Assembly (NCBI RefSeq): GCF_018156225.1
Contig: NZ_JAGTAR010000018.1
Location: 56,909-120,908, forward strand
Origin: Carboxylicivirga sediminis
Lineage (GTDB): Bacteria > Bacteroidota > Bacteroidia > Bacteroidales > Marinilabiliaceae
Direction: 5' to 3'
DNA: 64,000 nt
Made by a program: the position numbers and the translations under genes. Shown here in pieces: positions 25,583 to 34,928 of the stretch (its first letter is position 1; each line of letters begins with the position of its first letter). The notes below the pieces were generated by a model that was given only the letters and a program-made list of their open reading frames with translations, searched no databases and was not told where the DNA came from.

Positions 25583-25604
25583 CCCAACCCTAAACCCTAA
25601 ACCC
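25583..25604 (-). other. G-quadruplex-type, telomere-like repeat behind the HTCS gene
   Basis: On the minus strand the sequence reads GGG-TTTA-GGG-TTTA-GGG-TT-GGG, four G3 runs with loops of 4, 4 and 2, starting 5 bases after the HTCS stop codon. The plus strand reads as CCCTAAA repeats. No hairpin terminator was seen after this gene, so the element sits where a terminator would be. Confidence 0.6.
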
Positions 25605-25609
25605 TTGTA

Positions 25610-28600
25610 CTACCCTCTTAAATACTGGCTGGGCGTTACGCCAAAATACTTTTTAAAGGTCTGGCTAAAATACTTAGGGTCGGTAAAGCCAATCATATAA
25701 GCCGTTTCGCTAATGTTTTTCCCTTCCTCCTTCATGATGCGGGCCGCTTCCTGCAACTTAATGGTCATCAAAAACTGCTGGGGCGACACGTCGGTCATCG
25801 ATTTAATTTTGCGGTAGAGCACAGGGCGGCTCATGCCCAGTTCACGGGCGGTATTCTCCACCGTCAGCTTTTCGCTGTCGATGTTATTAATCACAAAGGC
25901 TTTAATCTGCTCCAGAAATACCTGGTCGGTGCTGTTGGTGGATACTTCCTCAACCTTTGTGGAAGGCTCCAGGAACTTTTGCTTTAATAGCTGACGGTTC
26001 TTAAGTAGATTGGCTATCTGTACTTTCAGCAGCTTAATGTCAAAAGGTTTCTCCAGGTAGGCATCGGCGCCGTGTTCCAGTCCTTCGCGTTTATAATCAG
26101 GTGAGTCAAGGGCCGTCAGCAGCACTATAGGTATATGGCAGGTCGACAGTTCACCTTTGAGCTTCACGCAAAGCTGGTGGCCATTCATTTTAGGCATCAT
26201 CACATCCGATACAATGATGTCCGGCATTTCTTCCGTTGCCAGCGTATAACCTTCTTCACCATCGGCCGCTTTCAGCACCTGGTACTGACTGCTTAGCTCA
26301 ATGGCCAGGTTGTCGAGCAACTCAGGATTGTCTTCCACCAGCAGCAGTTTGGGCCCCGTGCTATTGCTTTCGGTTACTTCAACCGTGTCGGTATAGATAG
26401 GGGTTAATGTGCTCTCTTCGCTTTCAAAATGGCGTATCTCTTCAGGGTTATAATGTTTGTCTCCCAGCGGCAGTTTCACTGTAAAAGTGGAACCTTTGCC
26501 GTATTCACTCTTAAAGCTGATTTTCCCTTTATGCAGTTCAACCAGCTGCTTGGTAAGCATTAATCCTACGCCACTGCCCACCTCTTTGGAGTTGATGGCA
26601 TTGGTAGCCCTGTAGTAGCGTTGGAAGATATTCTTTTGTTGGTTGGTGGGGATGCCTTCACCCGTATCTTTCACATGGATGATGGCGTATCTGCCACTCA
26701 GTTCGGTGACGATCTCAATATGGCCACCCATTGGGGTGTACTTGAATGCATTGGACAAGAGGTTGAACATCACCTTCTCCATCTTACTACGGTCGAGCCA
26801 TAGCGAAGTAGCATGTTCATCCAGCGAGGCAGTAACGGCAATTTGTTTCTCAGTGGACAGAGGAGCAAAGGATTCAAGACGTTCTGTAATAAACTCATTG
26901 AGGTTTGTTTTCTCCACCTGTAGCTGCATCTTCTGCAAGTCAGCTTTCTGAAAATCCAGCAGCTGGTTCACCAGGTTGGTTAGTCGGTCGACGTTACGCT
27001 TCACCAGGTTCAGATTGCGCTGCTCCGATTCGCTTTTGCCACCTTCGTCCACCATCTTTTCTACCGGCAGCTTAATCAGTGAAAGAGGGGTGCGTAAATC
27101 GTGTGCAATCGAAATAAAAAATTGCTGTTTCTCAGAGGCATGGCGCTCCTGTATAATGATGTGGTAATAGTGCATATTAAGCAGTATCAGCCCTATCAGT
27201 ATTAGCCCATAAAGTACATAAGCCAGTGGTGTTTTCCAGAATGGTGGCGCTATGCTAATCTGCATGGTCTTCACCTCTGGTTGCCACACGCCATCGTCGT
27301 TGGTTACCATTAACTTAAGCGTGTAATTACCATGTGGCAGCTTCGAGTAGATGGCTTCCCGAACGGATGTTGGACCGTTCCATTGCTCTTCAAAGCCTTC
27401 AAGCGTCCATTTATAGCTCACCTTCTGCGGGTTGGTGTAGCAGATGGCCCCAAATTCAAAGCTCAATGAGTTTTGGTCGTGTTCTAGTTTTAATGTCTTT
27501 TGAGAATTTATATTCTCGCGTAGCGGACCATCAGCTTGTATCTGCAGCTGTTGGCCAAACAGGCTTACATTGGTAATGAGGGGTGTGGTTATCTGTGCCG
27601 ATTTAGTGATCTGTTCCGGGTAAAACCATGATATGCCTTTTGGACCGCCAAATATCATCTGACCCGAGGAGTGCAGGCAGGCCGCATTCTCCGAAAACTC
27701 AGTATTGGCAAGTCCATCGCTGATGTTATAGTTGTCAAATACCCGTGTTGAATCATTGAAAACAGAGAGTCCGCCTGTTGAACTGACCCACATGCGCGCT
27801 TGCTTATCCCACAACACACTGCGTATATAGCTCGATGGCAGGTGAGTGTCATCATACTGTGTAAGGGTATTAGCAGTTATATCCCATTCCAGCAATCCAT
27901 ACACATCGGTACCTAAAAACAGGTTACCGGTGGTCGGGTGTACGTTCATGCAAATAATACGGCTTTTGAGCAGCAGGCTGTTGGTAGGCCGGCTTACTTC
28001 AAGCGTTTCCTTATCAACAATGAATAAACCAAAAAGGGTGCCTATGAGTACCTTATCGTTGTATTCGCACAAGGAGCGCACATTACTGATGTTAACCATG
28101 TAAGAGCTCTGTTGTTGCTCATCAATGATGCTTACACCACCCCAGATACCGCCTGTCCATATACGTCCCTCGCTATCGCACATCACCTGGTACAGGTGGT
28201 TGGTTTGTGTTTGATAGGGGCCGGGCGATGTTTTATGGATGGTCTGTTTCTTACCCGTTTCTGGATTTATCTTTATGAGTCCGCGCCCATAGGATGCCAC
28301 CCAGATGGACTCGTCCATACCTTTACACATCGACATCACATGAAAAGGTTTTTCAATCGTCTTTTTTAGTGCCGGTATGTGTTTCCATTTCGATTGTTGC
28401 GGACGATAAACACTAATGCCCGTCTTGGTGCCAAACCACAACTGGTCCTCATGTTCTACAATAGCATTAACTACATTGTTGCGCAAGCTGCTGTAGATGT
28501 GAGGGATGTGTTGCGCCACATGAAACTGTTTTTTATTGGGATCGGCAATGTTAATACCGCCACCGTAGGTAGCTACCCAAAGAATATTATCATGGCTGTA

Positions 28601-29557
28601 ATAAAGCTCATAAACTCCATTGGATGATAATGAGTTGAGGTTGTTGTCGTCAGATATGTATGTTTCTTCAACAGCCAATGCCTTATCTGTAATATACAGG
28701 CCAACCCCATCCAGTGCTACAGCATAGTGTCGTCGGTCGGGTGTGGGGATAATGTCCGTAACCGGGTAGTTCTTTTCATTGTTGCCAAATCCCTGACTAG
28801 CCATTAAAATAAGTTCATGCCCTTTCACCTGACATTTTAATATCTGCGAGTTCCGTGTACCAATTAATAGGGTATCCTGGTCATGGTGCAGGGACATAAT
28901 ATCAATGCCATTGAGTTTATCTGTCAGATCATCATCTGTTTTAATAGCCACAAGAGTTCTGGTTGATTTATTAAGCAGGTATAAACCCTTGGTTGTGGCA
29001 ATCCATAAATGCTCCTTATTGCAAGAGGTAATTTCGTTTACGCCTTGCGTAATTTGTTCAACAGCCGATATTTTTGAGGTGTTGGTGTCAAAGTGATACA
29101 AACCACCGGTGGTGCCAATCCATATGTTCTCTTCATCCTCCGACAGGATAGCATAAATATTGAATAAAGCATCGCTATGCTCAAAAGGCAGTACTTTATA
29201 ATAGCTGTCTTTTTTACGATCGTAGGCATACAGGTTGCCGTTTTTGGTGCCGCACAAAATATCATATTTGTCTGATAGCACCAGGCAGTTGATGATGTCA
29301 TCGTTGGTGAACAGACCATCGGGGGAGGAAAGCGAGTAGTGCTTGATATCGGCCCCGTTAAACTTATCAAGGCCGTTATGAGTAGCCAGCCACATAAAGC
29401 CTTCTTTATCCTGAACCACCGAAACAACCCGACTGTTTTTCAGTCCCTCATCAACCGACAATTGTTGAAAACTGTAGTTAAATTGGGCCCATACCGGAGC
29501 AGTTAAAGCATATAGCAGAAGTGTGCTGATGAATAATATGCGCTTTGAAAATAGCAT
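25610..29557 (-). CDS. Hybrid two-component system (HTCS) sensor-regulator of locus B
   Basis: A 1315-residue one-protein regulator that senses an oligosaccharide in the periplasm and binds DNA in the cytoplasm. Order: signal peptide, two-bladed-propeller sensor of Reg_prop repeats (about 30-690, repeated LWIATTKGLY, MWVSSTGGLSVFN), Y_Y_Y domain (about 695-765), transmembrane helix (776-796), HisKA with SIAHDLRTPLSL (His819), HATPase (DTGEGIP, GSGVGLML), receiver with VSDVMMPKMNG (Asp1118), and AraC-type HTH (about 1215-1310). The ATG at 29557 is preferred over an in-frame TTG at 29575, since it starts the signal peptide directly. It is divergent from susC and is the only such regulator in the window. 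Confidence 0.96.
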   Translation of the reverse strand: MLFSKRILFISTLLLYALTAPVWAQFNYSFQQLSVDEGLKNSRVVSVVQDKEGFMWLATHNGLDKFNGADIKHYSLSSPDGLFTNDDIINCLVLSDKYDILCGTKNGNLYAYDRKKDSYYKVLPFEHSDALFNIYAILSEDEENIWIGTTGGLYHFDTNTSKISAVEQITQGVNEITSCNKEHLWIATTKGLYLLNKSTRTLVAIKTDDDLTDKLNGIDIMSLHHDQDTLLIGTRNSQILKCQVKGHELILMASQGFGNNEKNYPVTDIIPTPDRRHYAVALDGVGLYITDKALAVEETYISDDNNLNSLSSNGVYELYYSHDNILWVATYGGGINIADPNKKQFHVAQHIPHIYSSLRNNVVNAIVEHEDQLWFGTKTGISVYRPQQSKWKHIPALKKTIEKPFHVMSMCKGMDESIWVASYGRGLIKINPETGKKQTIHKTSPGPYQTQTNHLYQVMCDSEGRIWTGGIWGGVSIIDEQQQSSYMVNISNVRSLCEYNDKVLIGTLFGLFIVDKETLEVSRPTNSLLLKSRIICMNVHPTTGNLFLGTDVYGLLEWDITANTLTQYDDTHLPSSYIRSVLWDKQARMWVSSTGGLSVFNDSTRVFDNYNISDGLANTEFSENAACLHSSGQMIFGGPKGISWFYPEQITKSAQITTPLITNVSLFGQQLQIQADGPLRENINSQKTLKLEHDQNSLSFEFGAICYTNPQKVSYKWTLEGFEEQWNGPTSVREAIYSKLPHGNYTLKLMVTNDDGVWQPEVKTMQISIAPPFWKTPLAYVLYGLILIGLILLNMHYYHIIIQERHASEKQQFFISIAHDLRTPLSLIKLPVEKMVDEGGKSESEQRNLNLVKRNVDRLTNLVNQLLDFQKADLQKMQLQVEKTNLNEFITERLESFAPLSTEKQIAVTASLDEHATSLWLDRSKMEKVMFNLLSNAFKYTPMGGHIEIVTELSGRYAIIHVKDTGEGIPTNQQKNIFQRYYRATNAINSKEVGSGVGLMLTKQLVELHKGKISFKSEYGKGSTFTVKLPLGDKHYNPEEIRHFESEESTLTPIYTDTVEVTESNSTGPKLLLVEDNPELLDNLAIELSSQYQVLKAADGEEGYTLATEEMPDIIVSDVMMPKMNGHQLCVKLKGELSTCHIPIVLLTALDSPDYKREGLEHGADAYLEKPFDIKLLKVQIANLLKNRQLLKQKFLEPSTKVEEVSTNSTDQVFLEQIKAFVINNIDSEKLTVENTARELGMSRPVLYRKIKSMTDVSPQQFLMTIKLQEAARIMKEEGKNISETAYMIGFTDPKYFSQTFKKYFGVTPSQYLRG

Positions 29558-29575
29558 AGATATATATGTTGACAA

Positions 29576-30067
29576 GCTTGTTTTCCTTATTTATATACCA
29601 AATATAAGCAATAAAAGTTGCCAATATACTTTGAAAACAGTTGCGAATAAAGAAAGAACAGGTCGGGAGTACAAATGATTCATATAGGTAGTGAGAATCG
29701 TTCGCATTATGCCATTTTTTAACTATCAGGCGCATATGCCAGGCAGAGAGCCAACAACTCGGCAGAGGGTTCCATTGTATACAATTGGTTATTTGTGTGA
29801 ATGTGGAAGATTGATTTCTGCTGAATATGAATGATTTATTGTTGTGTTCTACTCGTGGATGAAAAAAACCGAACCATATTCCTACCCTTTGGGAACGATT
29901 TCTATATCTTGTATCGCATCATCGGTCAGTAATATTGTAACGTAATTATTGTATCAAAAATCCAGGTTTTGAAACAAGCCGGTAAGCCTTAATAGTGGTT
30001 ATGTCATTATTCCCCTATTGTTGATTGTCGGGTGGTTTCAACTGACCTTTGAAAAAAATCTAAGCAG
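29576..30067. promoter_or_regulatory. Divergent HTCS/susC control region with two AATCGTTC sites
   Basis: About 490 bp without an ORF of note. GAATCGTTC (AATCGTTC at 29696-29703) and GGGAACGATTT (29891-29901) are inverted copies of the core that forms the dyad at 13964-14028. The second shares ten consecutive bases (GGAACGATTT) with that dyad. They lie about 140 bp from the HTCS start and 170 bp from the susC start. Promoter boxes could not be fixed with confidence. Confidence 0.5.
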
Positions 30068-33000
30068 ATGAAAAAATTGATGTTAGGCTTAATGGTCTTA
30101 TTCATATCTGTTATCAGTTTTGGTCAAAATGGGCAACAGATAACAGGTAAAGTCACCGACACCAATGGTGAAGCTTTACCCGGTGTATCCATCTTTATTA
30201 AGGGTACAACCACCGGTTCAATTACCGATATCGACGGTAATTACTCGTTAGCTATTCAAAATGATGGAAGTGTTCTTGTTTATTCCTTTATTGGGTTTAA
30301 AACACAGGAAATTGAAGCAAGCGGTAAGACTATTATTAATGTAGTGATGCAGGAAGATGTAACTGACCTGGATGAAGTTGTTGTGGTTGGTTACGGTGAG
30401 ATGCGAAAGAGTGATGTAACTGGTTCAATAGCATCAGTTCAGGCGCGTGACGAAGTGGCAAGGCAGTATCCTTCTGTAGATATGTTGTTACAGGGACGTG
30501 CTTCGGGTCTTCAGGTGGTAGGCAATGCTGGTAGCCCGGGTGGAGCTGTGAGTGTGCGAATAAGAGGAACAAACAGTTTAAGAGGAAATAATGAACCGCT
30601 GTATGTAGTGGATGGTGTTATTATTAGTACTGCCGGAACAGAGGTAAGCGATCCATCAACTGATGCCAACGAAATACAGGCGCAGCAAAATGGCTTAACT
30701 GGGCTTAATCCGAGAGATATTGAAAAAGTAGAGGTGCTTAAAGATGCTTCAGCAACGGCTATTTATGGTTCGCGTGGTGCCAATGGTGTGGTAATGATTA
30801 CGACCAAAAGTGGTGCTGGTAAGAAAGGTAAAGCAACAGTATCGGCCTATGGAACGGCAGAATGGAATGTTATCTATAAGGACATTGATGTGTTGGATGG
30901 GATTGGTTTTGCCAACTATCAGAATGAATTTGAAGAACTATCAGGTAATAAGCCTCGCTACCATGTTGAAGGCAATCAGGTATATGCACTCACATACGAT
31001 GAAAATGAACAGCCTGTAATAGGAGGCCTTTATGACCAGGTTAACTGGCAGGATGAAGTGTATGAGATGAGTTTAAGTCACAACGAAGGCATGGCTATCA
31101 GGGGTGGTTCAGAGAAAGGCAACTACTATTTCTCTGCAGGCTTTTCTGATCAGAAAGGGATTGTTGAAACGACTCGTATCAAACGCAGTGATTTGCGTTT
31201 AAACCTCACACGTGACATTAGTGATCGTTTAAAGATGGATACCCGTGTAAGTATGATGTATCAGGATGGTACATTTGCGCAGGCAGGTAGCAAATCGGGA
31301 GGTAATCGAAGCTTTACAAAGCAGGTTTTGGGTTATCGTCCACTTATTGGAGAGGTTAATGAAGATGATTTGGATTTAGATATTTCTAATCCATACTCAT
31401 GGCTGACCGATTTTGATGATAAAACAAAAGAATTGCGCATCAACTCTACGGTAGCATTCACCTACGAAATAATGAAGGGCTTGAAGTATAAGATCAATAC
31501 AGGTCTGGATTACCGTAAGAAAGATCGTAGTAAGTTTTATGACACGGGTGTTTTTGTTGGACAGAAAGAGAATGGTTTGGCCAACTACTCATACCTGGAT
31601 CGTTATGCTTACGTTATTGATAACCTGTTGATGTACAACCGCCGTTTTAATAAGGTGCATAACATCAATGCAGTCGCTGGTGTAACCTACGATGGTGTAG
31701 ATACTCAAAACAAAATCTACGAAGTTGCCAACTTCCCGGATAAGAGCCTGAGAGCTGATTATCCACAAGCCGGACAAACAATCTATCGTCCATTTAGTAT
31801 TCTTATGGCTGAAGAAGCTATCTTCTCAGCTCTTGGTCGTGTGAACTATTCATACAAAGATCGTTATGTGTTAACAGCCAGTTTCAGAGCTGACCAGTCT
31901 TCAAAATTCCGTCCGGGTAACCAGTGGGGTTACTATCCTGCAGCTGCTTTTGCATGGCGAGTGATGGAAGAGCCATTTATCAAAGATTTGGACTTCTTTC
32001 ACAACCTGAAACTTAGAGTGGGATGGGGGATGACTGGTAATCAGGCTATCTCACCATACCAAACGCTTGGTACCTATAATACAGCCTATTATGTGAATGC
32101 AACGAATTCAACTGTTGTGGGTAATGTGCCGGCGCGTATTCCTAATCCGAATCTGACTTGGGAAACAACAGAGCAGTACAATGCTGGTATTGATTTAGGC
32201 TTTTTTAAAGGGCGTTTAAATGCAACTGTTGATGTGTACTATAAGAACACAGAAGATTTATTGCAGGAAATTGAATTGGGTCCATCCAATGGTTTTGCAA
32301 ATATGTTTATTAACCGGGGTGAGATTGAAAACAAGGGTATTGAATTTAGTGTTGATGGATTAGTATTGAATAAGAAAGATTTTAGTATTGATTTGGGAGC
32401 TAACTTTTCGTTGAACCGCAATAAAGTAAAGAATCTGGGACTGGCACCAACCAATGTTTGGATCAACGGCCAGGAATCATCAGAGGTATTTTACTTTGGC
32501 AGCAGTGTGTCAACAGGTACTTACTTTAAGCAGCCAGCCAACATTTTTATGGAAGGGCAACCAATTGGTATGTTCTGGGGATGGCAAACCAATGGTATCT
32601 ACCAGGATGAGACAGCTGCAGCTGAGGGCGCAACCTTTAATGGTAACCCTAACCAGGCTGGAGACGTGATTTTTGTAGACCAGAACGGAGATGGCAATAT
32701 CGATGATATGGATAAGACATTAATTGGTAATCCAAATCCTGATTTTACTTATGGCTTTAGCCTGAATGTGAGGTACAAACGATTAACATTGAGCGCCTTA
32801 TTTGATGGTGTGTATGGCAATGACATTATTAATGGATATAATATGGAATTGGCCTATGCCGAAGGTAATAGCAAAAATATCCTGACCGAAACTTATGAGC
32901 AGGCCTGGCGTGTTGATGCACCATCCAATACTTATCCACGTCTTGGGTATGCCTACAACGAGTACTTATCAGACAGAATTGTTGAGGATGGCAGTTACTT

Positions 33001-33229
33001 CCGCCTGAATAACCTGACTTTGGGTTACGATATTCCGGTTGATTGGACAAGCGTTGTAAGCAATCTGCATATTTATGGCTCTTGCCGTAACCTGTTTACA
33101 ATTACCAATTATAGTGGATATAATCCACAAATTACCAGCTTCCTGAACGATGGAAGTATCATGGGTGTTGACTGGATTGGAACACCTGATGTACAGACAT
33201 ATCTAATTGGAATGAACATTACTTTCTAA
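30068..33229 (+). CDS. SusC/RagA-family TonB-dependent transporter (locus B)
   Basis: A 1053-residue outer-membrane importer. Signal peptide (1-19), carboxypeptidase-regulatory-like domain (about 23-100, VTDTNGEALPGVSIFIKGT), TonB-box region DLDEVVVVGYGEMRKSDVTGS, plug with LYVVDGVIIST and YGSRGANGVVMITTKSG, and a barrel ending NITF. DQNGDGNIDDMDKT near residue 880 is the calcium-loop-like motif common in SusC barrels. SusD starts 18 bp downstream. First gene of the long locus B operon, divergent from the HTCS that should activate it. Confidence 0.97.
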   Translation: MKKLMLGLMVLFISVISFGQNGQQITGKVTDTNGEALPGVSIFIKGTTTGSITDIDGNYSLAIQNDGSVLVYSFIGFKTQEIEASGKTIINVVMQEDVTDLDEVVVVGYGEMRKSDVTGSIASVQARDEVARQYPSVDMLLQGRASGLQVVGNAGSPGGAVSVRIRGTNSLRGNNEPLYVVDGVIISTAGTEVSDPSTDANEIQAQQNGLTGLNPRDIEKVEVLKDASATAIYGSRGANGVVMITTKSGAGKKGKATVSAYGTAEWNVIYKDIDVLDGIGFANYQNEFEELSGNKPRYHVEGNQVYALTYDENEQPVIGGLYDQVNWQDEVYEMSLSHNEGMAIRGGSEKGNYYFSAGFSDQKGIVETTRIKRSDLRLNLTRDISDRLKMDTRVSMMYQDGTFAQAGSKSGGNRSFTKQVLGYRPLIGEVNEDDLDLDISNPYSWLTDFDDKTKELRINSTVAFTYEIMKGLKYKINTGLDYRKKDRSKFYDTGVFVGQKENGLANYSYLDRYAYVIDNLLMYNRRFNKVHNINAVAGVTYDGVDTQNKIYEVANFPDKSLRADYPQAGQTIYRPFSILMAEEAIFSALGRVNYSYKDRYVLTASFRADQSSKFRPGNQWGYYPAAAFAWRVMEEPFIKDLDFFHNLKLRVGWGMTGNQAISPYQTLGTYNTAYYVNATNSTVVGNVPARIPNPNLTWETTEQYNAGIDLGFFKGRLNATVDVYYKNTEDLLQEIELGPSNGFANMFINRGEIENKGIEFSVDGLVLNKKDFSIDLGANFSLNRNKVKNLGLAPTNVWINGQESSEVFYFGSSVSTGTYFKQPANIFMEGQPIGMFWGWQTNGIYQDETAAAEGATFNGNPNQAGDVIFVDQNGDGNIDDMDKTLIGNPNPDFTYGFSLNVRYKRLTLSALFDGVYGNDIINGYNMELAYAEGNSKNILTETYEQAWRVDAPSNTYPRLGYAYNEYLSDRIVEDGSYFRLNNLTLGYDIPVDWTSVVSNLHIYGSCRNLFTITNYSGYNPQITSFLNDGSIMGVDWIGTPDVQTYLIGMNITF

Positions 33230-33247
33230 CCAGGAAAACTTAGAAAA

Positions 33248-34804
33248 ATGAAACGTAATTATATCATATATACACTATTATCCTTCTTAATGACATGGAG
33301 CGCCTGCACCATGGAAGAAGAACCTAAATTTCCAGCTGCTGACAATCTGTTTAGTAGTGTGGAAGGAGCTAATACCGTGCTTAATGGTTGCTACTCTGCA
33401 ATTGCGGACTTTAACTACTACGGTGCTGATTTTATGCATCTGACTTATTTTTCATCGGGCTTATATACATCCAACCGTGATGCCAGTTTAAATGATATTC
33501 TGATTTTTCAACAGACACCATCACTTAATTTTGTTGAGAATGTTTGGAAGTCATCCTATAGAGTAATCGCACGTGCCAACGACATCATTGATAATCTGTC
33601 GCTTGTTGAGCTGGCGGATGTGGACGAGCAGAATAATATTTTAGGTCAGGCTTATTTTCTGAGGGGTTTGACATACTTTAACCTTGTGCGTATTTATGGT
33701 GGTGTGCCATTGATTACTAAGACGGTAACTTTTGAAACCATAAACCAGCCAAGGGCCAGTAGTGATGCTGTTTATGAGCAGGTGATCACAGACTTTGGAA
33801 TGGCAGCTTCTCTGCTTAAGGATACGGATTCTCAATACGATGGGCGTCCTGCGGCTCCTGCGGCCAACATGCTGCTGGCTAAAGTGTACATGACTTTGGC
33901 AGGCAATAAAACAGCTGGCGAAACGGATTACTGGCAAAAAGCCTATGATGAGGCCATTAAGGTATATGGTAAGTATTCATTAGTGGCAGATTATCGCACG
34001 CTCTGGAATGAAACCACCAGCAATATTACCTCGGAATCAGTGTTTGAGATTATGGGTAACGAAGAAAATACCTTACGCCTACATCAATTATTTACAGCAT
34101 CAAATGGTAATGCCGGTCGCTCAGTTTGGGGGCGTATCAAACCAAATATTGAATGTTACGATTTACATGCAGATAAGTACGCTGATGATCCTCGCATTGC
34201 AGCCACTTTTAAATCTGAGTGGGTAAAGTATTTGGCCAACGGAAATACACAAATCATTAAATCATATCCATTTTTTACCAAGCGTAATAATAAGGATAAG
34301 AGTTACCCATGGTTGAATAAATACTATATCAACGATCATACAAAGATGAATTACAACACTAACATGAATTTTGTACCATTCAGGTATGCTGATGTATTGT
34401 TAATGTTGGCTGAGATTGAAAACGAACTGAATGGTCCGGATAATGCGTACGCATATGTTAATGAGGTACTGGCACGTGCTCGTGCTTCGGCTGATGTGGC
34501 TGCAGTGGAACCTGCAGATTGGACTGGTATGACACAGGAGGAATTCAGAGCAGCTATCATGATGGAGTACCGTTATGAGTTGCTGGGAGAAGGACATGAG
34601 TGGTTCAATGATCGTCGTCGTGGTTACGAGTATTTCAAAACCAATGTGGTGGATGTTCACAATAATCATCCTGGTTATGATTTCAATGTACAACGTGATG
34701 TTGAGTTACCTGATAATTCGCGGAATATGCTGATGCCTATACCACAATCGGAAATCACTGCCAATCCAAATATCAGTGCGGCAGACCAAAACCCGGGCTA
34801 CTAA
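33248..34804 (+). CDS. SusD/RagB-family glycan-binding lipoprotein (locus B)
   Basis: A 518-residue surface lipoprotein with lipobox WSAC (Cys20). It has classical SusD features: AEENLFSS-like start (AADNLFSSVEGANTVLNGCY), an RGLTYFNLVRIYGGVPL helix pair, FRYADVLLMLAEIENEL, and a LMPIPQSEITANPNI end. Partner of the SusC encoded just upstream. A 51-bp hairpin separates it from the first enzyme gene. Confidence 0.97.
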   Translation: MKRNYIIYTLLSFLMTWSACTMEEEPKFPAADNLFSSVEGANTVLNGCYSAIADFNYYGADFMHLTYFSSGLYTSNRDASLNDILIFQQTPSLNFVENVWKSSYRVIARANDIIDNLSLVELADVDEQNNILGQAYFLRGLTYFNLVRIYGGVPLITKTVTFETINQPRASSDAVYEQVITDFGMAASLLKDTDSQYDGRPAAPAANMLLAKVYMTLAGNKTAGETDYWQKAYDEAIKVYGKYSLVADYRTLWNETTSNITSESVFEIMGNEENTLRLHQLFTASNGNAGRSVWGRIKPNIECYDLHADKYADDPRIAATFKSEWVKYLANGNTQIIKSYPFFTKRNNKDKSYPWLNKYYINDHTKMNYNTNMNFVPFRYADVLLMLAEIENELNGPDNAYAYVNEVLARARASADVAAVEPADWTGMTQEEFRAAIMMEYRYELLGEGHEWFNDRRRGYEYFKTNVVDVHNNHPGYDFNVQRDVELPDNSRNMLMPIPQSEITANPNISAADQNPGY

Positions 34805-34837
34805 CATAAGCGTTAAAGTCTTATAATTAAAAATATC

Positions 34838-34888
34838 GAGATGAACCGGAGTGACTAGCTTATAGTTAGTCACTTCGGTTGACATCTC
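34838..34888 (+). other. Long intercistronic hairpin between SusD and GH3 genes
   Basis: GAGATG-AACCGGAGTGACTA (34838-34857) pairs with TAGTCACTTCGGTT-GA-CATCTC (34867-34888): 20 pairs including one wobble, with a 2-nt bulge and a 9-nt loop. No T run follows, so it is not a normal terminator. It may block RNA decay and keep SusC-SusD mRNA above enzyme mRNA, or act as an attenuator. Confidence 0.65.
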
Positions 34889-34928
34889 TAACAACCTGGC
34901 CCAGTCACAACTGTCAAAAGGAAAGATC

